A stretch of DNA of 37,103 nucleotides from an uncultured Desulfobulbaceae bacterium. Lineage in GTDB: Bacteria > Desulfobacterota > Desulfobulbia > Desulfobulbales > CALZHT01. The stretch spans positions 1-37,103 of the forward strand of contig CALZHT010000037.1 in the NCBI GenBank assembly GCA_945787445.1, written 5' to 3'. The stretch's first letter is position 1; each line of letters begins with the position of its first letter. The notes beneath the pieces are model-generated. The model ran no database searches, was not told where the DNA came from, and worked only from the letters and a program-made list of their open reading frames with translations. Below are positions 1-8,288 of this stretch, in pieces. The translations under genes were made by a program, and so were the position numbers.

Positions 1-49
1 CAATAGATGTAATCTACACCCCGATGTCACGCATGCTTTGGAGAAACAG

Positions 50-1402
50 ATGATACATAAGAGGATCATGACAACCTGCATTATTGCCTTGGCCGCGTTG
101 GGATTACCCAGCATTCTGTATGGACAGGAGCCGGTTTCACTACAGAAAATACCTCAAGAATCGGAACCCAAGGAAACACTGCCGACCCAGCCGCAGGTAG
201 CCACGAGTGACTGGCAGAAAATTGCAAAAAAACTCTCCTTCATTGCCCAGATTGACGCCTATTACTCATTATCGGACCGGTCGGGCGCCGATACCCTTTC
301 CGGCTTTGGTCTCGCCAGTCTTCTTGCCCCTGGATACAGATTCAATGACAAATCTGTAATTCTTCTTATGTACGATGCACAATACTATGAGAAACGTGAA
401 TTCTATTCCGACCTGATAGGGCCTCGGGAACGCACGGAATTTCAGTCCCATACCTTGACTCCGATATTCAATTATGACTATGGCGACGAGTCCCGCTACT
501 CTGTCAAACCATCACTTTTTTATAGCAGGACTTATAACAAGGATGTAGCCGGCGGCGGCTGGGGAGATGGGTTGTACAATTATGAAGACATTGGGATCGG
601 AGTTGACTGGAAAATGCGGCGAGTGGGCTTTGCTGGCGCAGACGGCGCGGTAAAATTGGGCCTGCAGTATTACACACGGGAATATCCCAATTATGAATCA
701 CTTTTAGATCTTGCCACCGGAATCGGCATTGAGGAGGATGAAAGGGATTACGACGGCATCCTCATGCGGACGGGGTATTCATGGGGCGATAAAGGAGGTT
801 TTTCATGGGGGGCTGATTATTATCTGCTCCGCAAGGCCCTGGAGGGGAAAAAAGTTGTGGACAGCAATGGTGTCCTTACAGGGGAAGAGCAGCGCGACTA
901 CCTGCATGGCTTGAGTTTCAGCTTCTTCTATACTCTGGAAACCATCCCGGCTCTCAGGATGGCAGTCGATCTTACTGCCAACCTTAACAAAAGCAACCAG
1001 AATTATTACGACGGTTTAGGAACCGTGGACCTGACCGATGATATATTCATGGAAGGTTTCTATGATTATGATGCCTATGGAATCAGACCCACGGTTTCCT
1101 ATACGCTGCCAATAATTCCAAGGATGCCAATGCCGATAACGACGAGCATTTCCTATTTTTATCAGCAAACCGATTACAGCGGCAGAAGGGCTCAGGCCTC
1201 CGGCGGCACCTATAAGGATGAAACCCAGGAAGAAACCCAGAATGAAGTGACGTTAAATGTGCAGGTTGACATGTATAGGAGAATGAGTCTGTTTTTGCGC
1301 TTCCAGTATCTCAAGGTAGAGTCCAACAACGACAATGAAGAGGTCTACAGCTATAATCATAAATTGACTACCTACTATGCCGGATTTAAATTCAGATACT
1401 AA
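50..1402 (+). CDS. Outer-membrane beta-barrel protein, function unknown
   Basis: A 450-residue predicted outer-membrane protein. The N-terminus has a basic start and a hydrophobic stretch ending near LYGQ, consistent with a Sec signal peptide. The rest is rich in alternating aromatic and polar segments, for example around YDAQYYEKREFYSD and LGLQYYTREYPNY. It ends in the aromatic-terminated strand YAGFKFRY, a typical C-terminal signature of Gram-negative barrels. I chose the ATG at 50 because GGAG lies 6 bases upstream at 40-43; an in-frame TTG at 38 overlaps that site and is less likely. I do not recognise a named family with certainty. The stop codon overlaps that of the convergent TPR lipoprotein gene, leaving no room for a terminator between them. 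The substrate or role cannot be read from sequence. Confidence 0.75.
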   Translation: MIHKRIMTTCIIALAALGLPSILYGQEPVSLQKIPQESEPKETLPTQPQVATSDWQKIAKKLSFIAQIDAYYSLSDRSGADTLSGFGLASLLAPGYRFNDKSVILLMYDAQYYEKREFYSDLIGPRERTEFQSHTLTPIFNYDYGDESRYSVKPSLFYSRTYNKDVAGGGWGDGLYNYEDIGIGVDWKMRRVGFAGADGAVKLGLQYYTREYPNYESLLDLATGIGIEEDERDYDGILMRTGYSWGDKGGFSWGADYYLLRKALEGKKVVDSNGVLTGEEQRDYLHGLSFSFFYTLETIPALRMAVDLTANLNKSNQNYYDGLGTVDLTDDIFMEGFYDYDAYGIRPTVSYTLPIIPRMPMPITTSISYFYQQTDYSGRRAQASGGTYKDETQEETQNEVTLNVQVDMYRRMSLFLRFQYLKVESNNDNEEVYSYNHKLTTYYAGFKFRY

Positions 1403-2013
1403 TTGAGTCGCTCCAAGTTCTTTTCGACAATTTGAATGTAGTTGCCCTTTTCCAGCTCTTTGAAGAGTGCCAACGCCTCCAGATAATTCCTTCTAGCTTC
1501 AGCAGGCTGCATCAGATACCGTTCATACACAAGACCCATGTTGTTCTTGGTTATGGCGATCCCCAATTGGTTTTCTGTTTTTCTGTCCCAGAGTAGAAGA
1601 CTATTGTATTGGTCAATTGCCGCCGTAAATCTCCCTTCTTGTATATATATCAGCGCCATATTGTTCATAGCTTTTGAAACTTCCGGTGCCATTCCCTCAT
1701 CTCGATAAATCTCCAGGGCCCGGGTAAGCAGCGATCTGGCCTCTGAGTATTTGCCATGCCTGGTATGGTGGATCGATAATTCATTGAGATTGTGGGCCAC
1801 ACCGGCCGAGAAATCGATTTCCTTGGACATTTTAAGAGATTTTTCAAACTTCCGGACAGCAGCTTCATCCTTGCCTTTTGAAAGAAGATGCTGCCCCTCC
1901 ACATACAGCCGTTCCGCCCATCTCATCTTCGCGGCGTTGGTAACACAACCGTTTGAAAGCATGAGGAGCAAGGCAACAAACAGAGCGGTCTTCGGCCTTT
2001 TGCTATCGTTCAT
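1399..2013 (-). CDS. TPR-repeat lipoprotein
   Basis: A predicted 204-residue lipoprotein. From the ATG at 2013 it begins with a short basic segment and a hydrophobic stretch ending in the lipobox LSNGC, with Cys23 the lipidation site. Val at +2 suggests outer-membrane sorting. The remainder consists of tetratricopeptide-like helix pairs (about residues 30-200), with recognisable units around NNMALIYIQEGRFTAAIDQY and NNMGLVYERY. A longer in-frame start at 2082 would hide the lipoprotein signal and lie inside an inverted repeat. The ATG at 2013 has GAGGTGGG directly upstream. TPR lipoproteins usually act as scaffolds at the envelope. Its 3' end overlaps the barrel gene tail-to-tail, so the two may antagonise each other transcriptionally. 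Confidence 0.8.
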   Translation of the reverse strand: MNDSKRPKTALFVALLLMLSNGCVTNAAKMRWAERLYVEGQHLLSKGKDEAAVRKFEKSLKMSKEIDFSAGVAHNLNELSIHHTRHGKYSEARSLLTRALEIYRDEGMAPEVSKAMNNMALIYIQEGRFTAAIDQYNSLLLWDRKTENQLGIAITKNNMGLVYERYLMQPAEARRNYLEALALFKELEKGNYIQIVEKNLERLN

Positions 2014-2027
2014 ACCCACCTCATAAG

Positions 2028-2110
2028 AAGTGCCTAAAGTTATGGTACTGATTATATCGGATATTCCTTTAACTTTAGGCACTTCAAACTTTAGCGCACT
2101 TTAGGCACTT
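2028..2110. repeat. Inverted and direct repeats of ACTTTAGGCACTT
   Basis: A perfect 15-bp inverted pair lies at 2028-2042 and 2070-2084, with 27 bp between. A third copy of the 13-base unit ACTTTAGGCACTT is at 2098-2110, and a degenerate copy (ACTTTAGCGCACT) lies between them at 2088-2100. The cluster sits between the divergent TPR lipoprotein gene and the 2200 gene, so it could be an operator, an RNA hairpin or a dispersed intergenic repeat. Confidence 0.75.
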
Positions 2111-2199
2111 TCCTGAATGTACATTAGCATAAATTATAAATTCAAATTACAATACAAGTACACTTGTAAAAACTTTTCCTACAATCACGGAGCCTCCCC

Positions 2200-2958
2200 A
2201 TGGCCAAACTTCCCACCATCGATGAAACACTATCTACTGAAGTCATGCAAGACATTGCCGGACGCTATTTCGGATTCAGGAAATTGATTGAAGATGACAA
2301 GATGGATCTTGACCAGAAGATCAAGCAGTATTCTTTTATCCTTGAAAAGCGGATCAGTTTCGATCTTATCCGTATCTACATTATGCTCAGAGATGAAGAG
2401 CTGATCCGATCTTTCCTGGACCTGGCCAATCTCGACCAAAGGTTGTTCTATGATCCATATCTTGTTGAATCCCCGACTATTAGAAAGCGAGTTTTAGAAT
2501 TCCAGCGATTCTCAGGGTTCACCAAGGCCGGCCGCTTCAAGAATTATTTTTTTGACTGCTATGAAAACCTGGTCTTTCATGTGGAGCTCTATCGCAAGCG
2601 CTTCCTGGAACTCGTGGAAGAACAGAGTATGATTACCGAAGAAGTGAAACTGTTTTATGCACAAAACGATATCAACGCAATCCTCGGTTTTCTCAACAGA
2701 ATCAGCAAGGCTGAGAACGGCGGCATGCAGGGTGGCATGGAAACCGGCATCGCCGCAGGCCTTGATAAAAAGCTGCAGATCGAGACGCCTATGCCCATAG
2801 ACCAGCATCTGCCTATTATCCCGCCGCTCATGCACCTTGCAAAAATAAAGGGCAAACTGAAAAAACTGATCAAGCGGGCCTATAAAGGCCAGACCCACGA
2901 ATTTTTGGAAATGTTTTCAAAAAAAAGTACCACTTCCGACCACAAGGAGGATTTATAG
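2200..2958 (+). CDS. Conserved-looking hypothetical protein, 252 aa
   Basis: I do not recognise this protein. It is soluble, with no signal peptide or membrane segment. Residues 1-150 look mostly alpha-helical and charged (for example KLIEDDKMDLDQKIKQYSF). A Gly/Met-rich linker follows at about 172-186 (NGGMQGGMETGIAAG), then a Pro-rich segment and a basic C-terminal part (KIKGKLKKLIKRAYKG) that could touch nucleic acid or membrane. The ATG at 2200 is supported by GGAG 7 bases upstream. The upstream region holds the ACTTTAGGCACTT repeat cluster. No neighbour suggests a function. Confidence 0.65.
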   Translation: MAKLPTIDETLSTEVMQDIAGRYFGFRKLIEDDKMDLDQKIKQYSFILEKRISFDLIRIYIMLRDEELIRSFLDLANLDQRLFYDPYLVESPTIRKRVLEFQRFSGFTKAGRFKNYFFDCYENLVFHVELYRKRFLELVEEQSMITEEVKLFYAQNDINAILGFLNRISKAENGGMQGGMETGIAAGLDKKLQIETPMPIDQHLPIIPPLMHLAKIKGKLKKLIKRAYKGQTHEFLEMFSKKSTTSDHKEDL

Positions 2959-3161
2959 GTACCCCCAAGGCCACCATTAACGATGTGCTCCTTGTTCGGT
3001 TTGAACCTGGCAAAAAACAACAACTTTTGTGAGTGATAACAGGTGCTGCAGATTCGTACGAGCGCGACTGTTCGCTATAGCCTGCTATGCGAGCAGGAGC
3101 GATCGTGCGAAGATGCGGTGTACCCCAAGGGCACTTCTTTCAGGGCGCCTGTGATCACTTA
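2959..3161. other. Intergenic region with hairpin and short direct repeats
   Basis: No gene is seen here. The stretch 3081-3097 forms a 6-bp stem (CCTGCT/AGCAGG) with a 5-base loop. It sits inside a longer imperfect palindrome between roughly 3052 and 3114, whose outer arms are ATTCGTACGA and TCGTGCGAAG. Related motifs GGTACCCCCAAGGCC (from 2958) and TGTACCCCAAGGGCA (3119-3133) flank the hairpin. There is no T-run, so it is not a clear terminator. Confidence 0.4.
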
Positions 3162-3935
3162 CTATTGTTCTTTGGGATGCCGGCAGGAATGAGCCACAAT
3201 AATCTTATGGGCAAGGCCGGCATCAATCGCCAGCCTGGTTTCTTTATACGCCACTATGGTAGGTCCAGAGGCGAAATTGCTGATGACCTCAAGGCAAGTG
3301 CCGATACCCAACCCCATCGCAGCGAGTCTGGCCTGCACGCTTCTTCCACCGGCAATTTCGACGATACTCACCTCTTCACCGATTGCAGCCATGGGTAGTG
3401 GGATATTGACTTCGCGTTGTCCCATACACTTATTACACAAACCGTAAATCTCCATCTTGTGTTGGAGAGGATGGAAATTAAAATCGCGGGCAATGGTGAG
3501 CTGAAGCCGTTCAAGATCATCGTTATTGAATTCCTGAATGAGGCCGCAACGCGTGCAGATAAAATGGTCATGATGTGCGCCAAGATGATGGTGCTCATAA
3601 AATGTCTCCTGGCTGCCAAAGGTCTTTTTCTGGGCAAAACCGAACTGGCAAAACATATCCATGGTCTCAAGCAGAAAAGCCCTGTCTTCAAAAGACGGAT
3701 TCTTCTGTTTGAGGATCTCTTCGAGTTCAAAATAGGTGACGTGCTGTTCAATAGAAAGGAAAACGTCAAGGATCTCCAACCGCTCGTTTATCCGGGAAGC
3801 CTTAAATGTTTTGAGCACCTCCTGAAACTGCTCGCGCTCTACCTGGTGGACACTTTGAGGGACAGCGCCGCTTTTCTCGCCATTTTCAGTGTGTATTAAC
3901 TTATGGATAAATGAGGGGAGGCGGATCATGGTCAT
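3162..3935 (-). CDS. Fur-family repressor fused to a FeoA domain
   Basis: A 257-residue two-domain protein. Residues about 35-171 are a Fur-type metalloregulator: a winged-helix segment (RINERLEILDVFL through FCQFGFAQKK) followed by the metal-binding HHLGAHHDHFICTRCG motif. Structural-zinc cysteine pairs are C127/C130 and C167/C170. Residues about 177-250 match FeoA (MAAIGEEVSIVEI, ARLAAMGLGIGT), the small SH3-like cytosolic partner of the ferrous-iron transporter FeoB. Fur normally ends after the second Cys pair at about 140-150 residues, so the C-terminal FeoA module is an addition. The ATG at 3935 is preceded by GGAGAG; an upstream TTG at 3950 overlaps that site. It lies 62 bases downstream of the NamZ gene on the same strand and may be co-transcribed. 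No FeoB is in the window. The likely role is iron-dependent repression; which metal it senses cannot be told. Confidence 0.85.
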   Translation of the reverse strand: MTMIRLPSFIHKLIHTENGEKSGAVPQSVHQVEREQFQEVLKTFKASRINERLEILDVFLSIEQHVTYFELEEILKQKNPSFEDRAFLLETMDMFCQFGFAQKKTFGSQETFYEHHHLGAHHDHFICTRCGLIQEFNNDDLERLQLTIARDFNFHPLQHKMEIYGLCNKCMGQREVNIPLPMAAIGEEVSIVEIAGGRSVQARLAAMGLGIGTCLEVISNFASGPTIVAYKETRLAIDAGLAHKIIVAHSCRHPKEQ

Positions 3936-3997
3936 AAGTACTCTCTCCAAACTGCGTTGAAGTAAACATTCAATAAGCGAATTATTTACATAAAATT

Positions 3998-5167
3998 TCA
4001 GTTATACAATAAATATCTTTGGCGAATTTGCTTAAATTCGCCAAGCTCATCTTGCCATTGTGCTTCCAGTTCCAACAAGGAAGTTCCATCTGTCAAAGCA
4101 GTTCGTAATTCCATATCTCCCAAAATCAAATCAAGGGGAAGTCGATCATATTCATATTCATATGGCGGTTGTTTATACTTGAAATCCTCAGGATAATGAA
4201 GCATCACGCCCTGCAGCAGAGCAAGGGATGTCCGGTAAGGTTGGAAGGCTTTTACATCTGTGACATGGATATGAAATCCCCTGCAGACGGTGTTGGCCCA
4301 TTTGTTTGACGTGGGCTCGAAACTCACCGGTCGAAAAACGCAGCCAGGCAAGGGTATTCCATTACTAAATTCAAGAAGCTGTTGTGGATCGATAAAAGGC
4401 GCGCCGAACAACTCAAACGGCAAGGTGGTTCCCCTGCCCTCCGAGACATTGGTGCCCTCCCAAATCACCTGGCCCGGATAGACAATTGCAGATTCCGGGG
4501 TTGGAATGTTTGGCGAGGGAAAGACCCACGGCAATCCGGTTTCCCGAAAATACATATGACGTTCCCACCCTTTCATGGGTATCACCTCAAGCTTCGCATT
4601 TATGCGGAACCGGTCATTTATCATCAAGGCGAGTTCGCCAAGGGTCATGCCGTGGCGCATGGGAAGTGGATAGAGCCCCACAAAGGAAGTGCAATTTTCT
4701 TTGAGAAGGTTTCCTTCCATTTGCAGGCCGCCGATAGGGTTGGGGCGGTCCAGTACCACCACCATTTTATCAGAAGCCTTTGCAGCGTCAAGACAATACG
4801 CCAGGCTATAGAGAAATGTATATACCCTTGTGCCGACATCCGGCAGGTCAACGAGCAAAACGTCGAATTGGTCAAGCATTGCCGGAGTCGGTTTTCTTTG
4901 CCTGCTATACAGACTATATATCGGCAGCCCGGACAACGGATCAATGGCATGGTCAGATTCAACCATGTTGTCCTGCTTTTCGGCAAAAAAACCATGTTGA
5001 GGAGACAAAAGACAGGTCAGTTTATCAGAAAAAACCTGGCGGATCAGCTGCCGGCTGTGGATGAAATTATGGCCAATAGAAGCGTGATTGCATAGTAATC
5101 CAAGCCTCTTTCCTTCGAGATATTTTGGTGGAGCGGCAAGAAGCCGTTCAATTCCCAGGGTCACCAT
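3998..5167 (-). CDS. Exo-beta-N-acetylmuramidase NamZ-like (DUF1343) protein
   Basis: A full-length DUF1343 protein of 389 residues. Conserved blocks seen are LSPQHGFF (N-terminal third), LLVDLPDVGTRVYTF, LDRPNPIGG and SEGRGTTLPFELFGAPF. This family (glycoside hydrolase family 171) includes NamZ of Bacillus subtilis, which removes terminal N-acetylmuramic acid from peptidoglycan fragments during cell-wall recycling. No signal peptide is visible, so the product is predicted to be cytosolic unless exported another way. The ATG at 5167 has GAGGTG 8 bases upstream. The gene precedes fur-feoA on the same strand. No other muropeptide recycling gene is in the window. Confidence 0.85.
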   Translation of the reverse strand: MVTLGIERLLAAPPKYLEGKRLGLLCNHASIGHNFIHSRQLIRQVFSDKLTCLLSPQHGFFAEKQDNMVESDHAIDPLSGLPIYSLYSRQRKPTPAMLDQFDVLLVDLPDVGTRVYTFLYSLAYCLDAAKASDKMVVVLDRPNPIGGLQMEGNLLKENCTSFVGLYPLPMRHGMTLGELALMINDRFRINAKLEVIPMKGWERHMYFRETGLPWVFPSPNIPTPESAIVYPGQVIWEGTNVSEGRGTTLPFELFGAPFIDPQQLLEFSNGIPLPGCVFRPVSFEPTSNKWANTVCRGFHIHVTDVKAFQPYRTSLALLQGVMLHYPEDFKYKQPPYEYEYDRLPLDLILGDMELRTALTDGTSLLELEAQWQDELGEFKQIRQRYLLYN

Positions 5168-5240
5168 TTACAAACACCTCTTTATAAACAACGACATAAG
5201 CACTTGCTCCTCGTTGGAGAACCGCAGAACATAGAACACG

Positions 5241-5304
5241 GAATGTCGAATATCGAAGTAACACCTTCAAGATTCTGCAGTTCCTTGTTCCATATTCGAC
5301 ATTC
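5241..5304. repeat. Dispersed-type inverted repeat with GAATGTCGAATAT arms
   Basis: Arms GAATGTCGAATAT (5241-5253) and ATATTCGACATTC (5292-5304) are perfect reverse complements over 13 bases, separated by 38 bases. The look of the unit (GTCGAATATCGAA) resembles intergenic repeats I associate with sulfate reducers. It may also form a cruciform or an RNA hairpin in the leader of the minus-strand NamZ gene. Confidence 0.65.
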
Positions 5305-5464
5305 GATTTTCAAATACAAAAAAAGCTGCTGCTGCCTGAAAGCTACCAGTCTGAAGATGGGGCTTTAAACCGTAAGCTCGGACGAATTAAACGCTGGGAT
5401 TAAACCAGAAATGATGGGAACTTGCACGAGAAAAAGGGAGAGGACATAGGTTTTCACCAAAAGA

Positions 5465-5489
5465 AAAGGCCCCTTGGCGGGGCCTTTTT
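5465..5489. terminator. Rho-independent terminator, both strands
   Basis: A perfect 9-bp stem AAAGGCCCC/GGGGCCTTT with a 5-base loop, ending in a T-run on the plus strand and matched by A-rich sequence that gives a T-run on the minus strand. It lies about 40 bases beyond the stop of the minus-strand chemoreceptor gene and is its likely terminator. Confidence 0.85.
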
Positions 5490-5530
5490 GAGAGTTACTC
5501 AGCTGGAAAACAGAATCTACAGATTCATAA

Positions 5531-7183
5531 CTAAAAATCTTCAAACTCTTGATTGTCATCATCAAAAGGAATGACTTCCGCCGGATTAACATTATCTTCT
5601 TTCTTTTTTTCTACAGCTGGAGGTGGAGCCTGGGGCAATGCTCTTTGTTCCGTCTTTGCTGGAGCCGGTCTTTTAAGAGTTTGTTGACTAAAGGATTTTG
5701 CTTTTGGTTGAGCCATGGCGGGCTTTGCCGTACGATTGATCGCTACCTGTTGGCCTGTTCCGAAAATAATGAATTCTATTCCATTGACATAATCTTTCAT
5801 CTGAGTGGATTGGGCGCTTAATTCTTCGGAGGCGCTGGCTGATTCCTCGGCATTGGCGGCATTCTGCTGGACAACTTTGTCCATTTCCGAAGTGGCCTTG
5901 TTCACCTGATCAATGCCCTGGGCAAGCTCTCTGGATGCCGCCGAAATTTCAGAAACCAAATGGCTGACCTTTGCCTGACTTTCGGACATGGCTGAAAAAG
6001 CGTCATTGGTGTTGGTTAAAAGTTCTTTACCCCCTTGCACTTTCGCTACGGTCTTTTCAATAAGCCCTGAGGTGTCCCGGGCTGCATCAGCAGCGCGCAT
6101 TGCCAGATTCCTTACTTCATCGGCAACAACGGCAAACCCCGCCCCTGCCTCCCCGGCCCGCGCCGCTTCGACTGCTGCATTCAGGGCAAGAAGATTAGTC
6201 TGGAAGGCAATTTCATCAATAGTTTTTATGATTTTAGAGGTATCTTCACTGGCCTGGGAAATCTCCTCCATGGCAGAGACCATCTCATCCATGGATTGAT
6301 TGGCCTTGCTGACCATCTGATTGGTATCGTTAACCAGTAAATTCATATTATTGGCATTATCCGCGCTGCCGCGAGTCATGGAGGCCATCTCTTCCATGGA
6401 TGAGGAGGTTTCCTCTAGTCCGGCGGCCTGCTCGCTTGCTCCCTGCGCCAATTGCTGGCTGGCGGAAGCCACTTCCATGGATGCGGCCGCAACCTGGTCA
6501 GCTCCCTGGTTAAGGCCGCCAATGGCTGCTGTAAGAGGCCGGGTTATGGAGCGTGTTATGAGCCATCCAGCCAAAACACTAAATATAACGGCTAGAAATC
6601 CTCCTAACCCAACGATAAATACTAGGTTTTTCATGGAGGATTCAATGGACTGAACAAGTTCCTGATGCGCTAAATTTTCAAGTTCAACAATAGGGTTGAG
6701 TTCGTCCCGCAAGGATTCAACTGCTGCATCAAAGGTGGGCATCACTTTATTTCCCTCTGCAGGGCCGGCATCAATATAAGCCGTGGCAATAACTTTGCCC
6801 ATTTCATGGAATTTTTTAAACTTCTCCTCCAGGACATTGAGCTGCGCAACTTCCTCCTGTTCATTATCTTCAATATAATGCGTCCTTACTTGGTCAAGTG
6901 TATCAAGGAAATCCTTACTCTGTTTTGCAGCCTCTTCTAAACCGCTGTCAAGACCGTCAAAAGCTCGAGTGGCCGATATATCTGTAATAGACTGCTGAAC
7001 CTCAACCGCCAAGAGCTTCATCATTTCGGCTTTTTCCACTATCTCGGCTGATTCACTGGCATGTTCAGCATCGCTTTGCACAGATTTTGCCACCATGTAG
7101 ACCCCAAACATTAATATCACCATGACCGTGATTAAAATGCCGAAGCCAACAGACATTTTGCCGCCCAGACTGGTATTATTCAT
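5531..7183 (-). CDS. Methyl-accepting chemotaxis protein with tethered C-terminal tail
   Basis: A 550-residue chemoreceptor. TM1 spans about residues 11-31, followed by a four-helix-bundle periplasmic sensor (about 35-185), TM2 at 187-210 and a short HAMP start (RSITRPL). The long cytoplasmic signalling hairpin runs about 230-470, with the near-invariant tip [20 protein letters not shown] where CheA and CheW bind. Flanking EE/QQ-rich helices ([16 protein letters not shown]) are the expected methylation regions for CheR and CheB. Residues 475-550 form a Pro/Ala/Lys-rich flexible tail ending EFEDF, resembling the x-W/F-x-x-F pentapeptide that docks CheR in some receptors. The ATG at 7183 has a perfect AGGAGGT. 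A terminator follows 40 bases downstream, so the gene is probably monocistronic. No CheA or CheW is in the window. The ligand is unknown. Confidence 0.92.
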   Translation of the reverse strand: MNNTSLGGKMSVGFGILITVMVILMFGVYMVAKSVQSDAEHASESAEIVEKAEMMKLLAVEVQQSITDISATRAFDGLDSGLEEAAKQSKDFLDTLDQVRTHYIEDNEQEEVAQLNVLEEKFKKFHEMGKVIATAYIDAGPAEGNKVMPTFDAAVESLRDELNPIVELENLAHQELVQSIESSMKNLVFIVGLGGFLAVIFSVLAGWLITRSITRPLTAAIGGLNQGADQVAAASMEVASASQQLAQGASEQAAGLEETSSSMEEMASMTRGSADNANNMNLLVNDTNQMVSKANQSMDEMVSAMEEISQASEDTSKIIKTIDEIAFQTNLLALNAAVEAARAGEAGAGFAVVADEVRNLAMRAADAARDTSGLIEKTVAKVQGGKELLTNTNDAFSAMSESQAKVSHLVSEISAASRELAQGIDQVNKATSEMDKVVQQNAANAEESASASEELSAQSTQMKDYVNGIEFIIFGTGQQVAINRTAKPAMAQPKAKSFSQQTLKRPAPAKTEQRALPQAPPPAVEKKKEDNVNPAEVIPFDDDNQEFEDF

Positions 7184-7538
7184 TGTGACCTCCTGAATAA
7201 CAACTCTCTTTTGATATGACAGTTATAGCGTGAAGAATATTCTAAGATCTTCTTGAATCCTGAAAGGAATGCTGACATGTCGATCAGTAATTATAGATCC
7301 TGCAAGTAAAAAATTTTGCCCATCAAGATAAAGTATCGCAAAAACACAACATTCCTGTCAAATATTTTCCATTTCGGCATGAAAAAATAATAACCATTCT
7401 CCATACTTCATTTACCCAATTTTTATCAATTCCCTCACTTCAGGTTTTGGGTATCATCATTGGGAGTTTGCGACCGGGCTTTACATCCTGCAAAGGATGC
7501 TTTACATGTATTATAAATTCGTAAAAAAAGGTGCCTCC
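7184..7538. other. Divergent intergenic region, MCP and CooC-like genes
   Basis: This 355-bp AT-rich gap must hold the promoters of both flanking, divergently transcribed genes. I see no unambiguous promoter. A small palindrome CATCC-TGCAAA-GGATG lies around 7485-7500, and TTTACAT occurs on both sides of it, just before the CooC-like start. No open frame looks real. Confidence 0.4.
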
Positions 7539-8288
7539 ATGAAAATTGCAATAAGCGGCAAGGGCGGGGTCGGCAAAACAACCATCATGGCCCTGTTGGC
7601 AAAACTTCTACAAAAGCGTGGCAAAGATGTTCTGCTCATCGACGCCGATCCAAGCCCGCAAATGGCTCAGACCCTCGGTATTGAGGATCTGGGTACAATT
7701 ATCCCCATTGCCGACATGAAAGACCTTCTGGTGGAGCGCTCAGGGAAAACAGAAGGCTCCCCTTTTTACAACATCAATCCGAAAGTTGACGACCTCATGG
7801 GAAAATATATGGTGGAAAAAGACGGGATACGTCTTATGGTCCTGGGTGCTATTCAAACCGGAGACAGTGGCTGCGCCTGCCCGGAAAACACGGTATTGCG
7901 GCGCCTTCTCACCAAGCTGATGCTTTCCCCTTCCCAGGTTGTTCTGCTCGACATGGAGGCTGGAGTGGAACATTTAGGCAGGGGCACTATTGCCAAGGTG
8001 GACCATTTACTGATTGTTGTCAATCCCTCAAAGTCCAGCCTGCGCACTGCCCATAAAATAAAAAAACTGGCAACGGATGTGAGAATCCCCAACATATCTT
8101 TTATTGGAAACCTGGTGATTGACGATGGGGATAAAGTGTTTCTGACCGAGGGCCTTGGCGAACCGCCCATTGCCAACTTTCCTGACGCCCCCTTGATTAG
8201 AAAGACCGAAAGAGAAGGAAAACCCATCATTTCAGTGGCAGATCATTTTGAAGAAATTACTGCCACGTTGCTGGACGCTCTTGCTTAG
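7539..8288 (+). CDS. CooC-like nickel-insertion ATPase (MinD/NifH-type)
   Basis: A 249-residue P-loop ATPase of the SIMIBI class. It starts MKIAISGKGGVGKTT, with the deviant Walker A signature lysine (K8) and catalytic-type K13, followed by LLIDADPS (Walker A') and VVLLDMEAGVEHLGRG (Walker B region). The motif GCACPEN places cysteines at 112 and 114, the CXC pair that in CooC1 of carbon monoxide dehydrogenase maturation binds metal at the dimer interface. The family delivers nickel to the C-cluster of CODH, or serves acetyl-CoA synthase as AcsF. The ATG at 7539 has AAGGTG upstream and gives the standard family N-terminus; an extension to 7497 is unlikely. No cooS or acs gene is next to it, so its target enzyme must be encoded elsewhere if this assignment is right. 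Confidence 0.85.
   Translation: MKIAISGKGGVGKTTIMALLAKLLQKRGKDVLLIDADPSPQMAQTLGIEDLGTIIPIADMKDLLVERSGKTEGSPFYNINPKVDDLMGKYMVEKDGIRLMVLGAIQTGDSGCACPENTVLRRLLTKLMLSPSQVVLLDMEAGVEHLGRGTIAKVDHLLIVVNPSKSSLRTAHKIKKLATDVRIPNISFIGNLVIDDGDKVFLTEGLGEPPIANFPDAPLIRKTEREGKPIISVADHFEEITATLLDALA

Larger units (their letters stand above)
5168..5530. other. 363-bp gene-free region between NamZ and MCP genes
   Basis: This gap contains the 5241-5304 inverted repeat and the 5465-5489 terminator, annotated separately. No convincing open frame was seen. The promoter of the NamZ gene should lie in the left part, but I could not pick out a clear sigma-70 match. Confidence 0.5.

Noticed and set aside
3417-3899. 160-residue plus-strand frame inside fur-feoA
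   Set aside because: Antisense shadow of a clear Fur domain, with no ribosome-binding site.
4382-5095. 237-residue plus-strand frame inside the NamZ gene
   Set aside because: It lies wholly antisense to a well-conserved family and has no recognisable domain.
7480-7500. Palindrome CATCC/GGATG as a terminator
   Set aside because: Five-base stem without a T-run, and it lies in a promoter region rather than after a gene.
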